Source: Alphaproteobacteria bacterium (lineage in GTDB: Bacteria; Pseudomonadota; Alphaproteobacteria; UBA6615). From it: a stretch of DNA of 50,683 bases. Below the pieces are notes generated by a model, which was not told the DNA's origin, ran no database searches, and saw only the letters and a list, made by a program, of their open reading frames with translations. The translations under genes were made by a program, and so were the position numbers. Below are positions 18,061 through 28,340 of the stretch, in pieces (the stretch's first letter is position 1; every line of letters starts with the position of its first letter). The stretch covers positions 1 to 50,683 of the forward strand of contig JAJFIX010000035.1 of assembly GCA_021774575.1 (NCBI GenBank), written 5' to 3'.

Positions 18061-19730
18061 GTTTTCGTCCGGTAAGCATTGGTGATCGGATAACGCCGGT
18101 CGCGGCCAAAGGCCCGGCCGGTGAGTTTAACGCCGGGTGGTGCCTGACGGCGTTTATATTCGGCTAATTCCAGCATCCGCCAAATCCGGGCCGTTTCGGT
18201 CGCGTCATGACCACGGGCGACAAGATCGTCGACGCCGAGATCTTCTTCTATAAGGCCCTTGAGCATCTGGTCGAGTTCATCGTAGGAGGGCAACGAGTCT
18301 TCGTCTTTTTGATCGGGCCGCAGTTCTGCAGATGGCGGTTTGTCGATGGTACGCTGTGGAATGGGGGCGGCCACCGGGTTTAATGCGAGGCTTGGGATAT
18401 TTTCATTGCGCCAGCGCGATAGGCCAAAGACATCTGTTTTATAGATATCTTTCAAAACCGAAAAACCGCCATTCATATCGCCGTATATGGTTGCGTAACC
18501 GACCGACATTTCCGATTTATTGCCCGTGGTGAGTAACATCGCACCGGTCTTATTGCTGATTGCCATCAGGGCAAGGCCCCTGGAACGGGCCTGAATGTTT
18601 TCGGCCGTGACGCCTTCAACCGGCTCATTGAAAGTCGATGTCAGCATTTTATCGAACGCTGCCATCGCCGGATCAATAGCCATTGTATCAAGGCGCGCGC
18701 CCATGCGCGACGCCGCGTCTTTCGCATCTTCTAAACTTTCGATGCTGGTGTAGGGTGACGGCAACAACACGGTGTGAACCCGGTCGGCGCCCAGTGCATC
18801 GACGGCGACGGCGGCGGTCAGGGCTGAATCAATTCCGCCCGAAAGGCCGAGGATGACACCGGGAAATCCATTTTTCTCGACATAGTCGCGAAGGCCCAAA
18901 ATCATCGCGTTATAGATCGCAGGATAGCCTTGGCTCATCGGCGCAATCGGGCCAGCCTCACACAAAGGCGCACCATCATCGCCGGTTACCCAACTCGTGA
19001 TCAATAAATCTTGGGTAAAAAACGGTGCCGCTGCCGCCAGCCTGCCATCGCCATTGAGTACAAAGGACCCGCCGTCAAAAACCAGCTCGTCCTGACCGCC
19101 GACTTGGTTCACATAAATGAGCGGCAAGGCCGTCTCGCCAACCCGGTCCATGGCAATGGCGCGCCGCTGATCGGCCTTCTCGTGATCGAAGGGGCTCGCA
19201 TTAACGACGATCAGCAGATCGGCGCCGCCATTTTTGAGTCCCTTGCAAACAGATGGCACCCAAATGTCTTCGCAAATACATAGGCCCAATTTGATGCCGC
19301 GAAAATTAATCGGCGGGCAATCGGTGCCCGAATGAAAAACACGTTGTTCGTCAAACACCCCGTAATTGGGCAGTTGCTGTTTGGCGACAATGGCCGAAAT
19401 CTTGCCGTTATCGAGCAGCAAGGCGGCGTTGACCGGTTTTTCATTCAGCTCTTCCCCCTGCCACGGGGCACCGATGATTAACGCCGGTCCGCCATCTGTG
19501 GTCTCTTGCGCCAATTTTTCTATGCGCCTGGCGACAGCCGCAACGAAGCTGGGTTTTAACACCAGGTCTTCTGGGGGATACCCCGAAATCCCCAATTCGC
19601 CAGCGACCACGAGATTGGCGCCTTGGGAAGCGGCATCCGTTCGGGCAGTCTTGATCTTCTCGACATTTCCATCGAGGTCGCCGACATGCGGATTTAGTTG
19701 TGCCAGCGCAATTCTAAGGCTTTGGCTCAT
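18057..19730 (-). CDS. nadE: glutamine-dependent NAD+ synthetase
   Basis: A 557-residue two-domain enzyme. The N-terminal nitrilase-like glutaminase (about residues 1-270) has the Glu in GELGISGYPPEDL and the nucleophile Cys in LGLCICEDIW. The C-terminal synthetase has the PP-loop LGLSGGIDSALTA and TTGNKSEMSVGYATIYGD. It amidates deamido-NAD with glutamine-derived ammonia, the last step of NAD synthesis. It lies 32 bp downstream of the DAHP synthase gene and overlaps cysS. Confidence 0.96.
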   Translation of the reverse strand: MSQSLRIALAQLNPHVGDLDGNVEKIKTARTDAASQGANLVVAGELGISGYPPEDLVLKPSFVAAVARRIEKLAQETTDGGPALIIGAPWQGEELNEKPVNAALLLDNGKISAIVAKQQLPNYGVFDEQRVFHSGTDCPPINFRGIKLGLCICEDIWVPSVCKGLKNGGADLLIVVNASPFDHEKADQRRAIAMDRVGETALPLIYVNQVGGQDELVFDGGSFVLNGDGRLAAAAPFFTQDLLITSWVTGDDGAPLCEAGPIAPMSQGYPAIYNAMILGLRDYVEKNGFPGVILGLSGGIDSALTAAVAVDALGADRVHTVLLPSPYTSIESLEDAKDAASRMGARLDTMAIDPAMAAFDKMLTSTFNEPVEGVTAENIQARSRGLALMAISNKTGAMLLTTGNKSEMSVGYATIYGDMNGGFSVLKDIYKTDVFGLSRWRNENIPSLALNPVAAPIPQRTIDKPPSAELRPDQKDEDSLPSYDELDQMLKGLIEEDLGVDDLVARGHDATETARIWRMLELAEYKRRQAPPGVKLTGRAFGRDRRYPITNAYRTKT

Positions 19731-19762
19731 ATCGTTTAGAACTCCCAGCCGAGGCCTAAGTG

Positions 19763-21154
19763 TTAGGACGCAGCGGCAATACCCCCAAATATATCCGTAT
19801 TGCGGTCACGAATATTGCGCAAGCTGTCGGAAATCAGGAACGATAATTCCAGCGACTGGCTAGCATTCAGGCGCGGATCGCAATGAGTGTGATACCGGTC
19901 CGATAGACGTTCCTCGGTGATTTCTTGCGCCCCGCCAATACATTCGGTCACATCCTGGCCGGTCATTTCAAAATGCACGCCGCCGGGATGGCTGCCCTCG
20001 GCCTGGTGAATTTCAAAGAACGATTTGACCTCGGACAAAATGCGGTCAAAGGGCCGTGTTTTATAGCCGTTCGATGTCTTGATAATATTGGCGTGCATCG
20101 GGTCGCACGACCAGACCGGGGTGCGCCCGGCTTTTGTTACTGCCCGGATCAGCGGTGGCAGTTTGTCACCGACATCGTCGGCGCCCATACGGGCGATAAT
20201 GGTCAGGCGACCGGGATCGTTTTCCGGATCAAGCGTATCCATCAAACGCAACAAATCGTCGACGTCCATGGTCGGTCCGGCCTTAAGGCCGATGGGGTTT
20301 TCGACACCTCGGAGGAATTCAACATGGCCACCGTCGGCCTGGCGCGTCCGGTCGCCGATCCACAGCATATGGGCGCTGACATCGTACCAACGTCCGGTCA
20401 GACTGTCTTGGCGCGTCAGTGCCTCCTCGTAGGGTAAAAGCAGGGCTTCATGGGATGTATAGAAATCGGTCTCGGCAAGCTGCGGTGTCGAGTCCGGCGT
20501 TATGCCGCATGCCGCCATGAACCGCAGGGCCTCGTCAAGGCGATCGGAAATCTCCGAATATTGTGCCCCTTGGGCGCTTTCGGCGACAAAATCGAGGTTC
20601 CAGCGATGAGTCTTATGAAGGTCGGCAAACCCACCCTGGGCAAAGGCCCGGAGGAGGTTGAGCGTTGAAGCGGCCTGGTTATAAGCCTGAACCATGCGTT
20701 CGGGGTCGGGCACCCGTTCAGCCTCGGTGAACTCAATTCCGTTGATGATATCACCGCGATAGCTCGCCAATTCGACGCCGTCTATCGTTTCGGTGTCGGA
20801 CGAGCGCGGTTTGGCAAATTGGCCAGCGAGCCGCCCGACTTTAACCACCGGGACGCTTCCGGCGAAGGTCAAGACCAGCGACATCTGCAGCAGCACCTTA
20901 AACGTGTCGCGAATATTGTCGGGGTGGAACTCTTTAAAACTCTCGGCGCAATCGCCACCCTGCAGGAGAAATGCCTCGCCGACCGCCGCCTTGCCCAGCG
21001 CGTCGCGCAGGCGTCGGGCCTCGCCGGCAAAGACCAATGGCGGGTAATTGCTCAAACGTGCTTCGACCTCATTCAAATGTTGGGTGTCGGGGTAATCCGG
21101 CAACTGTTGAATCGGGAGATCGCGCCAGCTTTTCGGAGTCCAGTCGTTGGCCAT
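19763..21154 (-). CDS. 3-deoxy-7-phosphoheptulonate synthase, class II
   Basis: A 463-residue plant-type (class II) DAHP synthase: [78 protein letters not shown] and [16 protein letters not shown] are diagnostic. It joins phosphoenolpyruvate and erythrose-4-phosphate as the first step of the shikimate pathway. The ATG at 21154 was chosen because AAGGAA precedes it and [10 protein letters not shown] matches the usual N-terminus; the frame extends upstream to 21295 without homologous sequence. It is the first gene of the run ending with trmJ. Confidence 0.95.
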   Translation of the reverse strand: MANDWTPKSWRDLPIQQLPDYPDTQHLNEVEARLSNYPPLVFAGEARRLRDALGKAAVGEAFLLQGGDCAESFKEFHPDNIRDTFKVLLQMSLVLTFAGSVPVVKVGRLAGQFAKPRSSDTETIDGVELASYRGDIINGIEFTEAERVPDPERMVQAYNQAASTLNLLRAFAQGGFADLHKTHRWNLDFVAESAQGAQYSEISDRLDEALRFMAACGITPDSTPQLAETDFYTSHEALLLPYEEALTRQDSLTGRWYDVSAHMLWIGDRTRQADGGHVEFLRGVENPIGLKAGPTMDVDDLLRLMDTLDPENDPGRLTIIARMGADDVGDKLPPLIRAVTKAGRTPVWSCDPMHANIIKTSNGYKTRPFDRILSEVKSFFEIHQAEGSHPGGVHFEMTGQDVTECIGGAQEITEERLSDRYHTHCDPRLNASQSLELSFLISDSLRNIRDRNTDIFGGIAAAS

Positions 21155-21280
21155 TTTCGTTCCTTGTCTCGGCTGCATATGGTGTGTCCAATTGCGGGAG
21201 GCGGTATACTCCCAAATCAAGGAATTTGTAAGCAAAAAGCGGTTTATCGCGCAAAATTCGGTGCGATTAGAAGGATTAAT

Positions 21281-21913
21281 ATGCATAAGCCACAAGCTTT
21301 TCAGGAGAATGAGATAGCGGCGCTACACGCCGATATCGAAAAGATCGCCTTCGGCACACTGGTGACCCTGACTGGCAAAGAGATTATTGCGAGCCACGTT
21401 CCGATGATCTTGGAGCGGCGGTCGGGTTCAAAGGGCGTCTTGCGCGGTCATATTGCCAAAGCAAACGGGCAATGGCGTGGTAGCGATCCCGACAGTCCGG
21501 CCCTGGCGATATTCAACGGTCCGGGCGCCTACATATCGCCGGCCTGGTATCCGTCAAAAGCCGAACATGGGAAGGTAGTGCCAACCTGGAATTACGTTGC
21601 CGTTCAGGCACACGGATCCATCAACTGGACCGATGATCCGGCCCAATTATGGGCGATCGTCAGCGGCTTAACGGATTTGCATGAGGCCGGGCGACCGGAC
21701 CCCTGGCAGGTAGCCGATGCGCCGCCCGCTTTCATTGAGGCACAGTTGAAAGGGATCATCGGTTTTGAAATCGAGATAGATCGTCTCGAAGGGGTCAAGA
21801 AACTCAGTCAGAATAGGACTGCTGCTGATCGCACGGGCGTTGAAAGGGGGCTGGCCGAGAGCACCGACAGTCAGGCGCAGATCATCGCTCGGATGATGCG
21901 GGACCTGGACTAG
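21281..21913 (+). CDS. PaiB-like FMN-binding split-barrel protein
   Basis: A 210-residue protein of the PaiB (FMN-binding negative transcriptional regulator) family. [43 protein letters not shown] and [13 protein letters not shown] give the flavin split-barrel pattern. The family is related to pyridox(am)ine oxidases; despite its name its role in gene control is poorly established. The ATG at 21281 follows AGAAGGA at good spacing. It is divergent from the DAHP synthase gene and convergent with the JmjC gene, whose stop is 5 bp away. Confidence 0.88.
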   Translation: MHKPQAFQENEIAALHADIEKIAFGTLVTLTGKEIIASHVPMILERRSGSKGVLRGHIAKANGQWRGSDPDSPALAIFNGPGAYISPAWYPSKAEHGKVVPTWNYVAVQAHGSINWTDDPAQLWAIVSGLTDLHEAGRPDPWQVADAPPAFIEAQLKGIIGFEIEIDRLEGVKKLSQNRTAADRTGVERGLAESTDSQAQIIARMMRDLD

Positions 21914-21918
21914 AGCAT

Positions 21919-23277
21919 CTAATTGGGCCCAGCCATGACCAATCCTTCGCGCACCAATCGGGTGATCAGCGTCACCTTGCCCTCATCGTCCAAATCGCCT
22001 GGCAAGTCACCAATCCGGTAGCGCTTTGTCGACAGCGCATAGCGCACCGCCGACCCGGCAAAACTGGGAAAGGCTATCTCTTTGCCCGAGATACTGATGA
22101 CAAACTGCCCATTTCCGCGCAGCATATTGTAGATCAGTGCTGGACGCGGCTGGATGACACTTTTGACCGAAAGGGCCGCAAGCTGCTCGACTTGCGCCAT
22201 TTGACCGCTGAGCACCGGCCGATGGCCAGCGGTGATGCGGTCGGCAAATTGATCCAGCGCTTCTTCGAAATCTGCCGAGGTGGCAAATTTTCGGACCAGG
22301 GATTTGAACTCTTCCTTGGCTTTGGTGCGCCGATAACCGGGTTTGGCATAGCCGATAGGCAGAGATCGCCGGAAATCCGAATTCTTGAGGCTGACCGTCG
22401 ACATTGCCTCTAGCATCAAATCCGTCCAGGTGTAGGCGAGGGCGCCAACGGTAATATGCAATGACGTGCCTTTTTGTTTTTGCGCATCGGCATCGTGCAT
22501 AATACCGCGCGGGATATAAACCATATCGCCGGGTTTGAGTTTGAACGTCTGGGTAACTTCGCCCTTAGGCGTGTCTTCGGCGACAAAACGCTGGCCACGA
22601 TGCGGCAGATCAACCGGCGTATTATAGATCCGCCAGCTTTTTGTGCCCGCGATTTGCAGCACGAAAACATCATGGGTGTCGTAATGGGTGCGAAACCCTT
22701 GGGCATTTTCCGGCGTCAGGTAAATATTGGTCTGGTAGGGCATGGAAAAATCATGCTCCATACCGCGGCAGAACGCAGCCAGGCCGGGCAGGCGTCGGTG
22801 CAAATGGGGTAGGATGACAGTCGCGCCGTTGGCAAACAGGTCATAGAGCTTGGCGACGTCGATACGGTTATTGCCCCTGGTATATTGGTTGCGAGAAATC
22901 GCTTCTTTCGCATTGGTCAACTCGATTTCCGGAAACGGCAAGTTCATCGAGGTGATAACTTGATCGATATCTTCCAGGGTCAGCAATTCTTTATAGTAAT
23001 TTGGATTGCGTCGGTTGATCACCAGCGGCTTCTTTTCCCAATAACTGCGAAAAAAAACTTTCGGTGAAATTGGGCTGATAACCTGTTCGAGGCGAAAATC
23101 AGTACCACGGGTGGCAAAGAGCGTTTTACCACTGGCTCTACCGCCGGCTGATTTTGGTGCCTTACCGTTCAGACGCGCTGATTTCTTCTTTGGTGCTTTT
23201 TTGGCGGCTGCCGCTGCGCTAGCTTTTGGAGCTTTTTTTGTCTTCTTCGATGCGGTCGAAGTCGTCGCCTTGGCCAT
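21919..23277 (-). CDS. JmjC/cupin ribosomal-oxygenase-like protein with basic N-terminal tail
   Basis: A 452-residue protein whose residues 1-50 are almost only Lys, Ala, Ser and Pro, like a histone-H1-type tail, followed by a JmjC fold. The iron ligands are visible as His198-x-Asp200 (THYDTHDVF) and His261 (IPRGIMHDADA), with KSWRIY after the first motif, as in 2-oxoglutarate-dependent protein hydroxylases such as RoxA/YcfD. A winged-helix-like C-terminus follows. The likely substrate is a ribosomal or other basic protein, but this is inference. The ATG at 23277 follows GAGGGG closely; a TTG at 23289 is less likely. Confidence 0.85.
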   Translation of the reverse strand: MAKATTSTASKKTKKAPKASAAAAAKKAPKKKSARLNGKAPKSAGGRASGKTLFATRGTDFRLEQVISPISPKVFFRSYWEKKPLVINRRNPNYYKELLTLEDIDQVITSMNLPFPEIELTNAKEAISRNQYTRGNNRIDVAKLYDLFANGATVILPHLHRRLPGLAAFCRGMEHDFSMPYQTNIYLTPENAQGFRTHYDTHDVFVLQIAGTKSWRIYNTPVDLPHRGQRFVAEDTPKGEVTQTFKLKPGDMVYIPRGIMHDADAQKQKGTSLHITVGALAYTWTDLMLEAMSTVSLKNSDFRRSLPIGYAKPGYRRTKAKEEFKSLVRKFATSADFEEALDQFADRITAGHRPVLSGQMAQVEQLAALSVKSVIQPRPALIYNMLRGNGQFVISISGKEIAFPSFAGSAVRYALSTKRYRIGDLPGDLDDEGKVTLITRLVREGLVMAGPN

Positions 23278-23310
23278 ATCCCCTCGCAAAAATCATGAGC
23301 CCAATGTTTG

Positions 23311-23853
23311 TCAGTCTTGATCTGCAGTATCGGCACGCCTGGAGAGATCGGCATCGCCGCCGGTGTCGGTAGGATCGATGTCTACACGAGGCACAGGATC
23401 GCCGCGTTGAGATATATCAATGTCGGCGCTGTCGGAGGCGCCGCTTGTTTTTCGGTCGGCAATGGCCGGCGTATCCGTATCGCCGGGGTCGGCGAACGGT
23501 CCGACATCCTCATCGGCAAGATCGCCGACGGTGGTAATGTCGTCGTCAAAGCCTGCGGGCAGGTCGCTGGCCACGCTGATATCTGTATCAGCCGCCCGGT
23601 CGGCCCCGGCCCCGGTATCGGCGTCGGCTAGTGGATCGCCGGGGCGCGTTACATCGTTGGCATCAATAGTTTGCCCCCGCGCCAATTTAGGGGTGATTCC
23701 CCCAGCAATGCCGCCACCGACGAGGCCGCCAATTACACCAAGCGCGGAGCGTCTGGGAATAGGCTCGCGGGTGACAATATCACTTCGGTTCAGCGATTTT
23801 GCGCGTCGTTTCGCCGGCGGTTCAATCCGGTCTTTATTCTCGTCCTTAGCCAT
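23311..23853 (-). CDS. Asp-rich putative Tat-exported protein, unknown function
   Basis: A protein of about 180 residues. After a charged N-terminus comes a twin-arginine-like signal, PRRSALGVIGGLVGGGIAGG, then an extremely acidic low-complexity tail of Asp, Thr, Ala and Gly with many DxD and GDP patterns. Such tails may bind calcium. No family is recognised. The ATG at 23853 is preceded by GGAG; a GTG 9 bp further upstream is an alternative. Open frames on the other strand exist but have no plausible domain, so this strand is preferred with moderate confidence. It is 33 bp upstream of the JmjC gene in the same direction. Confidence 0.55.
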   Translation of the reverse strand: MAKDENKDRIEPPAKRRAKSLNRSDIVTREPIPRRSALGVIGGLVGGGIAGGITPKLARGQTIDANDVTRPGDPLADADTGAGADRAADTDISVASDLPAGFDDDITTVGDLADEDVGPFADPGDTDTPAIADRKTSGASDSADIDISQRGDPVPRVDIDPTDTGGDADLSRRADTADQD

Positions 23854-23995
23854 CGTCTCCACGTCCCCGATTACCGGTATCCAGTTATGGATGTCGTCGC
23901 CAATTGTGGCCTTACTATAACGACTTTCAAAGGAATATCATGGTGTTGGCGCGCAAATGAGGGCATTTGAGCCCCAAATGGTCCATTTGCCTCGA

Positions 23996-25363
23996 TCATG
24001 GGGCCGGTTCGGCGGTGCGCATCGTGACAAATTCCTCAGCGGCGGTTGGATGAATGCCAATAGTCCGGTCGAAATCGGCCTTGGTCGCGCCAGCCCGTAT
24101 GGCGATGGCAAGACCCTGTACGATTTCCCCGGCATGGGCGCCAGCCATATGAATACCGATCACCCGATCGGTTTCCCGATCGACAATTAGCTTCATGAAC
24201 GTCCGCTCCTGACGGTCGGTCAGGGTCAGTTTTAATTCGCGGAAGGCGCTTTTATAGACATCGATTGCCGCATAGCGCTCGCGCGCCTCGGTTTCGGTTA
24301 GGCCGACCGTGGCGACATTTGGGTGACTGAAGACTGCGGTGGCGATATCAGAGTAATCGACACTGGTTGGCTCGTTGAGAAACAAGGTGCGGGCAACTGC
24401 CATGCCTTCGGCCAGCGCCACTGGTGTCAGTTGCATGCGGTCAATGACATCGCCCAAAGCATAAATAGAGGGCTGGGAGGTCTGAAAATAATCGTCGACC
24501 TTGATGGCGCCGCGTTCATCGGTTTCAACACCGGCAGTTTCTAAACCCAGCTCGTAGCTATTCGGGTGGCGCCCGGTTGCAAACAGGGCGACGTCGGCGT
24601 CCATGGTGTCGCCATTGCTCAGTTTGACCGTGTATCTTGAATCGCCGTCGGCCGCTTCGGCCATTTCCGATATAGTCGCGTCGAAAACGAGATTGATACC
24701 CTTCTTGGTCAGCTCATCGACCAAATGGTGGCGAATGTCATCGTCGAAGCCTCGCATGAAAAGGGGGCCGCGATAAACCAAGGTTGTTTCCACACCGAGC
24801 CCGGAGAAAATACCGGCAAATTCAACTGCAATATAGCCGCCGCCGACCACGATTGCTTGTTTTGGCAGCTGATCGAGATAAAAGGCCTCGTTCGACGTAA
24901 TCGCATGTTCTTTTCCGGCAAAATCGGGCACCGTCGGCCAGCTACCGGTTGCCACCAGAATATATTTACAGGAATATTCCTTGTCGCCTACCTTGACCTG
25001 GTGCGGTCCGACAATGGTTGCCCTCGCGGCGTGAATTTCGACCCCGGCATTGGTTAGAAGTCTGTCGTATATGCCGTTCAGCCGTTCAATCTCTTTATCT
25101 TTATTGGCGACGAGGGTCGGCCAATCGAAACCGTCCGGCGTGACTTTCCAGCCATAGGACCGTGCATCTTCGAAATCCTCGGCATAGTGGGCGCCATAGG
25201 AAAACAGTTTTTTCGGAATGCAGCCGACATTGACGCATGTTCCGCCCAGATACCGTTCTTCGGCAACAGCCACCCGCGCGCCATAGGAGGCGGCCATCCG
25301 GCTGGCCCGAACACCGCCGGACCCGGCGCCGATCACATAGAGGTCATAGTCGAAATCTGTCAT
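23996..25363 (-). CDS. gor: glutathione-disulfide reductase
   Basis: A 455-residue class I pyridine nucleotide-disulfide oxidoreductase. The FAD-binding [14 protein letters not shown], the redox pair Cys43-Cys48 in [13 protein letters not shown], the NADPH-binding [13 protein letters not shown], and the C-terminal dimer motif [15 protein letters not shown] are present. It regenerates glutathione from its disulfide using NADPH in the cytoplasm, which fits the GST encoded at 13.6 kb. It is divergent from hemA across a 363-bp gap. Confidence 0.96.
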   Translation of the reverse strand: MTDFDYDLYVIGAGSGGVRASRMAASYGARVAVAEERYLGGTCVNVGCIPKKLFSYGAHYAEDFEDARSYGWKVTPDGFDWPTLVANKDKEIERLNGIYDRLLTNAGVEIHAARATIVGPHQVKVGDKEYSCKYILVATGSWPTVPDFAGKEHAITSNEAFYLDQLPKQAIVVGGGYIAVEFAGIFSGLGVETTLVYRGPLFMRGFDDDIRHHLVDELTKKGINLVFDATISEMAEAADGDSRYTVKLSNGDTMDADVALFATGRHPNSYELGLETAGVETDERGAIKVDDYFQTSQPSIYALGDVIDRMQLTPVALAEGMAVARTLFLNEPTSVDYSDIATAVFSHPNVATVGLTETEARERYAAIDVYKSAFRELKLTLTDRQERTFMKLIVDRETDRVIGIHMAGAHAGEIVQGLAIAIRAGATKADFDRTIGIHPTAAEEFVTMRTAEPAP

Positions 25364-25726
25364 GAATTATTGGCCTATTCCTAAATTGGGTGTACATGAT
25401 CCCCGAGTATTTGACCTGGGTCATTTCGTGTAGAGCTGATTTAGGTGATTTTTGCCCTATTATCGACCCCTATTTCGCCATATTTTCGGAATAGCTCTTG
25501 CGATGATAAGGCCGCAGCAACATGGTGACGTAAATGATGTTTTGGGGGAAGAACACTTGAATGCTGCGACTTTGCGCCGCGCATAGTATGTTTGTACCAA
25601 GTTTTCCGACCGTGCATGAACAGGGTAATTCGAGAAGGTTTTCCGACCTGTATTATGTCTCGGGTTTAGGTTGTGACCGGCAAAAGGCCTCGCTTACTAT
25701 ACGGGGCGTTATTTGAAAGCGGATCG
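25364..25726. other. divergent promoter region between gor and hemA
   Basis: A 363-bp non-coding gap. It contains an imperfect inverted repeat TGACCTGGGTCA (25412-25423) and two copies of GTTTTCCGACC (25601-25611 and 25638-25648), the second next to a TATTAT at 25651. No ORF or RNA gene is evident. Confidence 0.45.
25601..25648. promoter_or_regulatory. direct repeat pair upstream of hemA
   Basis: Two identical copies of GTTTTCCGACC start 37 bp apart, about 80-125 bp before the hemA start. A possible -10 element TATTAT lies 2 bp after the second copy. This looks like a pair of regulator sites, but the binding protein is unknown. Confidence 0.35.
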
Positions 25727-26938
25727 ATGGATTACGAAAATTTTTTTGCAGATACACTGAGTGGCCTCAAAGCCGAAGGCCGATACCGTATTTTTGCCGA
25801 GCTGGAGCGCCACGCGGGTGATTTCCCCCATGCGACCCATTATCACGGCGATACGACCGATGCGGTAACCGTCTGGTGTTCCAACGATTATTTGGGCATG
25901 GGCCAGGACCCCCGTGTTCTGTCAGCAATGCAAGACGCAATCGCCGAATGTGGCGCTGGGGCCGGTGGTACGCGCAATATCGCCGGAACGACACATTTGC
26001 ATGTGCTGCTGGAAAATGAATTAGCGGACCTGCACAATAAGGAAGCCGCGCTTTTATTCACCTCCGGCTATGTGGCAAATCTGACGACTTTATCGACCTT
26101 GGGCTCTCAATTGCCCGATTGTGTCATCCTGTCGGATGCTCTCAACCATAATTCGATGATCGAGGGTATTCGTGCCGGACGGTCGGAAAAACTCATCTTC
26201 CGCCATAACGACCCGAAACATTTGGATGAACTGCTTTCCGGTTTCGATCGTTCGAGGCCTAAGATCGTCGCTTTTGAATCCGTTTATTCAATGGATGGCG
26301 ATATCGCCCCAATCGGTGAGATGTGCGACGTGGCGCAAGCCCATGGCGCTCTGACATTTCTCGACGAAGTGCACGCCGTTGGCATGTATGGGAATCGGGG
26401 CGGTGGTGTTGCCGAACGCGATGGGGTTATGGACCGCGTTGATATTGTGCAGGGCACATTGGCCAAGGCCTTTGGCATAATGGGCGGCTATATTTCGGCG
26501 TCCCGTCAGCTGGTGGATTTTGTCCGCTCCAATGGGGCCGGTTTCATCTTTACCACGGCTTTGCCGCCAGCCTTGGCAGCTGGTGCTTTGACCAGCATTC
26601 GTTTGGTTCGACCCGATAATGATCTGAGGGCCCGCCATCAAGAGCGCGCAGCAACCCTAAAACGCCGCCTTGCGGAGACCGGCCTGCCAGTGATGCCGTC
26701 CGAGTGCCATATTGTGCCAATACTCGTCGGCGACGCCCGTTTGTGCAAAGAGGCGACCGATTTGCTGCTCGAACATCACAATATTTATGTGCAGCCGATC
26801 AATTATCCCACAGTACCGAAAGGCACCGAACGGCTCCGTTTGACCCCGTCACCGATTCACGATGATGGGGCGATGGACGAGCTGATCGATGCACTTTTAG
26901 ATGTCTGGAACCGGCTTGAGCTAAAAAAAGCCGCCTGA
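25727..26938 (+). CDS. hemA: 5-aminolevulinate synthase
   Basis: A 403-residue PLP enzyme of the alpha-oxoamine synthase family. [57 protein letters not shown], the Schiff-base Lys in [13 protein letters not shown], and [15 protein letters not shown] are all typical. It makes 5-aminolevulinate from glycine and succinyl-CoA, the C4 route to haem used by alphaproteobacteria. The ATG at 25727 (MDYENFF) matches the usual N-terminus; the frame begins upstream at 25673 without support. It is convergent with the next gene, one base apart. Confidence 0.97.
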   Translation: MDYENFFADTLSGLKAEGRYRIFAELERHAGDFPHATHYHGDTTDAVTVWCSNDYLGMGQDPRVLSAMQDAIAECGAGAGGTRNIAGTTHLHVLLENELADLHNKEAALLFTSGYVANLTTLSTLGSQLPDCVILSDALNHNSMIEGIRAGRSEKLIFRHNDPKHLDELLSGFDRSRPKIVAFESVYSMDGDIAPIGEMCDVAQAHGALTFLDEVHAVGMYGNRGGGVAERDGVMDRVDIVQGTLAKAFGIMGGYISASRQLVDFVRSNGAGFIFTTALPPALAAGALTSIRLVRPDNDLRARHQERAATLKRRLAETGLPVMPSECHIVPILVGDARLCKEATDLLLEHHNIYVQPINYPTVPKGTERLRLTPSPIHDDGAMDELIDALLDVWNRLELKKAA

Positions 26939-26939
26939 T

Positions 26940-27314
26940 CTAAATTTTGGCGGGGCGGCAACTGGTCACGCGAAAAGGCCGCGTCTCGCCGTCATGTTCG
27001 GTGATCGAGACATATTCTCCCTGGCTGAAGGCATGGCTCGAGAACTTGAACCCCGATTCGTCGTCGGGCTCCGTTTTATCGAGATCATAATGAAAGGCCC
27101 ATTGGCGACCTTGGGTATGGACAAGGTGGCCGATTTCAGCCGGCTCGCCGGGGGCGTGTCGACGCACGGTGCACTTGTTGCGGACATCACGCCAGGCCTC
27201 AGAATCCAGCATTCCTTGACCGTCCAGCGGGGCAATGAAATCGTATCCATGTCCGCTATCGCCAATCGGATGATCGGGGGTACGGGCCATTTCAAGCTTG
27301 ATCTGATAAAGCAT
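26940..27314 (-). CDS. conserved-looking hypothetical protein (124 aa)
   Basis: A small soluble protein beginning MLYQIKLEMARTPDHP, with GDSGHGYDFIAPLDGQG and WAFHYDLDKTEPDDESGFKF. It has many aromatic and charged residues and no signal peptide or membrane segment. I do not recognise a named family. The ATG at 27314 follows GGAGG at 7 bp, a strong ribosome binding site. It lies 57 bp downstream of the cation efflux gene and may be the last gene of the pdxH-efflux transcript. Confidence 0.75.
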   Translation of the reverse strand: MLYQIKLEMARTPDHPIGDSGHGYDFIAPLDGQGMLDSEAWRDVRNKCTVRRHAPGEPAEIGHLVHTQGRQWAFHYDLDKTEPDDESGFKFSSHAFSQGEYVSITEHDGETRPFRVTSCRPAKI

Positions 27315-27371
27315 AGCCGCCTCCAATAGGACGTTATCAATATATAGAATAAGCCTTAAAATTTCGTCGCA

Positions 27372-28340
27372 CTAATGCTCTTTTAGGACCGGGTGGTTTT
27401 CTTCGAGCCCTTCGGGGTCTTGGTGAATTATGATTTCGGCGCCTGGAAAAACCGCGATTAACTTGGCTTCAACATCATCGGCGATTTCATGGGCATGTTG
27501 CAACGTCATTGCGCCATCCATCTCTAGGTGGAATTGGATGAAACGGTCGGGACCGGACTCCCGCGTTCGCAGCTCATGAACATTGCTGACCTCGCCGTGA
27601 GTTCGAGCTGTCTTGATGATCAGCTCTCGGTCAGCGTCCGAGAGTTCTCGGTCCATCAACATTGCCAATGCTCTTTGGCCAATGCCCCAAGCATTATAAA
27701 AAAGGAACAACCCAATCGCTGCGCCGAATAGCGGGTCGATCACGGTCCATCCGAGGGATGCGGTCAGGAGCAGACTGATGACAACGCCGATATTGGTCAA
27801 TAGGTCACCGGCGTAATGGACGCTGTCGCCGGCAATGGCCAGGGATCCCGTCCGCTTGACCACATAGCGTTGGAATATCACCAGACCCAGGGTCGCGATG
27901 ATTGCGATGGCGATAACGATCAATCCGATTTCGGTGTTTTCGATCGGCGTCGGGCGGATGAGGCGTCGTGCGGCTTCAATCAGGATCAGGGTTGAAGAAC
28001 CGGCAACGAACGTCGCTTGGCCGAGACCGGCAATTGCTTCGGCCTTGCCGTGACCAAATCGATGCTCCCGATCCGCTGGCGTCAAGGCGTGGCGAACAGC
28101 AAATAACGTAATCAGGGAGGCCACCAGGTCGAGCATCGAATCGACCATCGAAGACAGCATGGCCACACTGTCCATCGATAACCAGGCGCCGAGTTTGATA
28201 ACGACGAGGAAAATCGCCACCGCGACCGAGGCATATGTCGCGCCCGCCAGCAATTTTGCATGTTCACCGCGATCTAGCGTTCGATCTGCCGCAGGCGCGA
28301 CATGGGCGTGACCGGGCAAAAAATGGCGCAACAGGCTCAT
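27372..28340 (-). CDS. cation diffusion facilitator family metal efflux protein
   Basis: A 322-residue CDF protein with about six transmembrane helices and a C-terminal cytoplasmic ferredoxin-like domain. The metal-site residues follow the FieF pattern: the SSMVDSMLD Asp pair in helix 2 and HYAGD in helix 5. FGHGKAEAIAGL is the helix 2-3 loop signature. It would export Zn2+, Fe2+ or a related divalent ion with proton antiport; the metal cannot be assigned. The N-terminus has several His residues. It overlaps the pdxH stop by 4 bp. Confidence 0.92.
   Translation of the reverse strand: MSLLRHFLPGHAHVAPAADRTLDRGEHAKLLAGATYASVAVAIFLVVIKLGAWLSMDSVAMLSSMVDSMLDLVASLITLFAVRHALTPADREHRFGHGKAEAIAGLGQATFVAGSSTLILIEAARRLIRPTPIENTEIGLIVIAIAIIATLGLVIFQRYVVKRTGSLAIAGDSVHYAGDLLTNIGVVISLLLTASLGWTVIDPLFGAAIGLFLFYNAWGIGQRALAMLMDRELSDADRELIIKTARTHGEVSNVHELRTRESGPDRFIQFHLEMDGAMTLQHAHEIADDVEAKLIAVFPGAEIIIHQDPEGLEENHPVLKEH

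Noticed and set aside
23308-23631. Open frame on the plus strand opposite the Asp-rich gene
   Set aside because: The product is Gly/Val/Ile-rich shadow sequence of the Asp-rich frame with no signal or domain.
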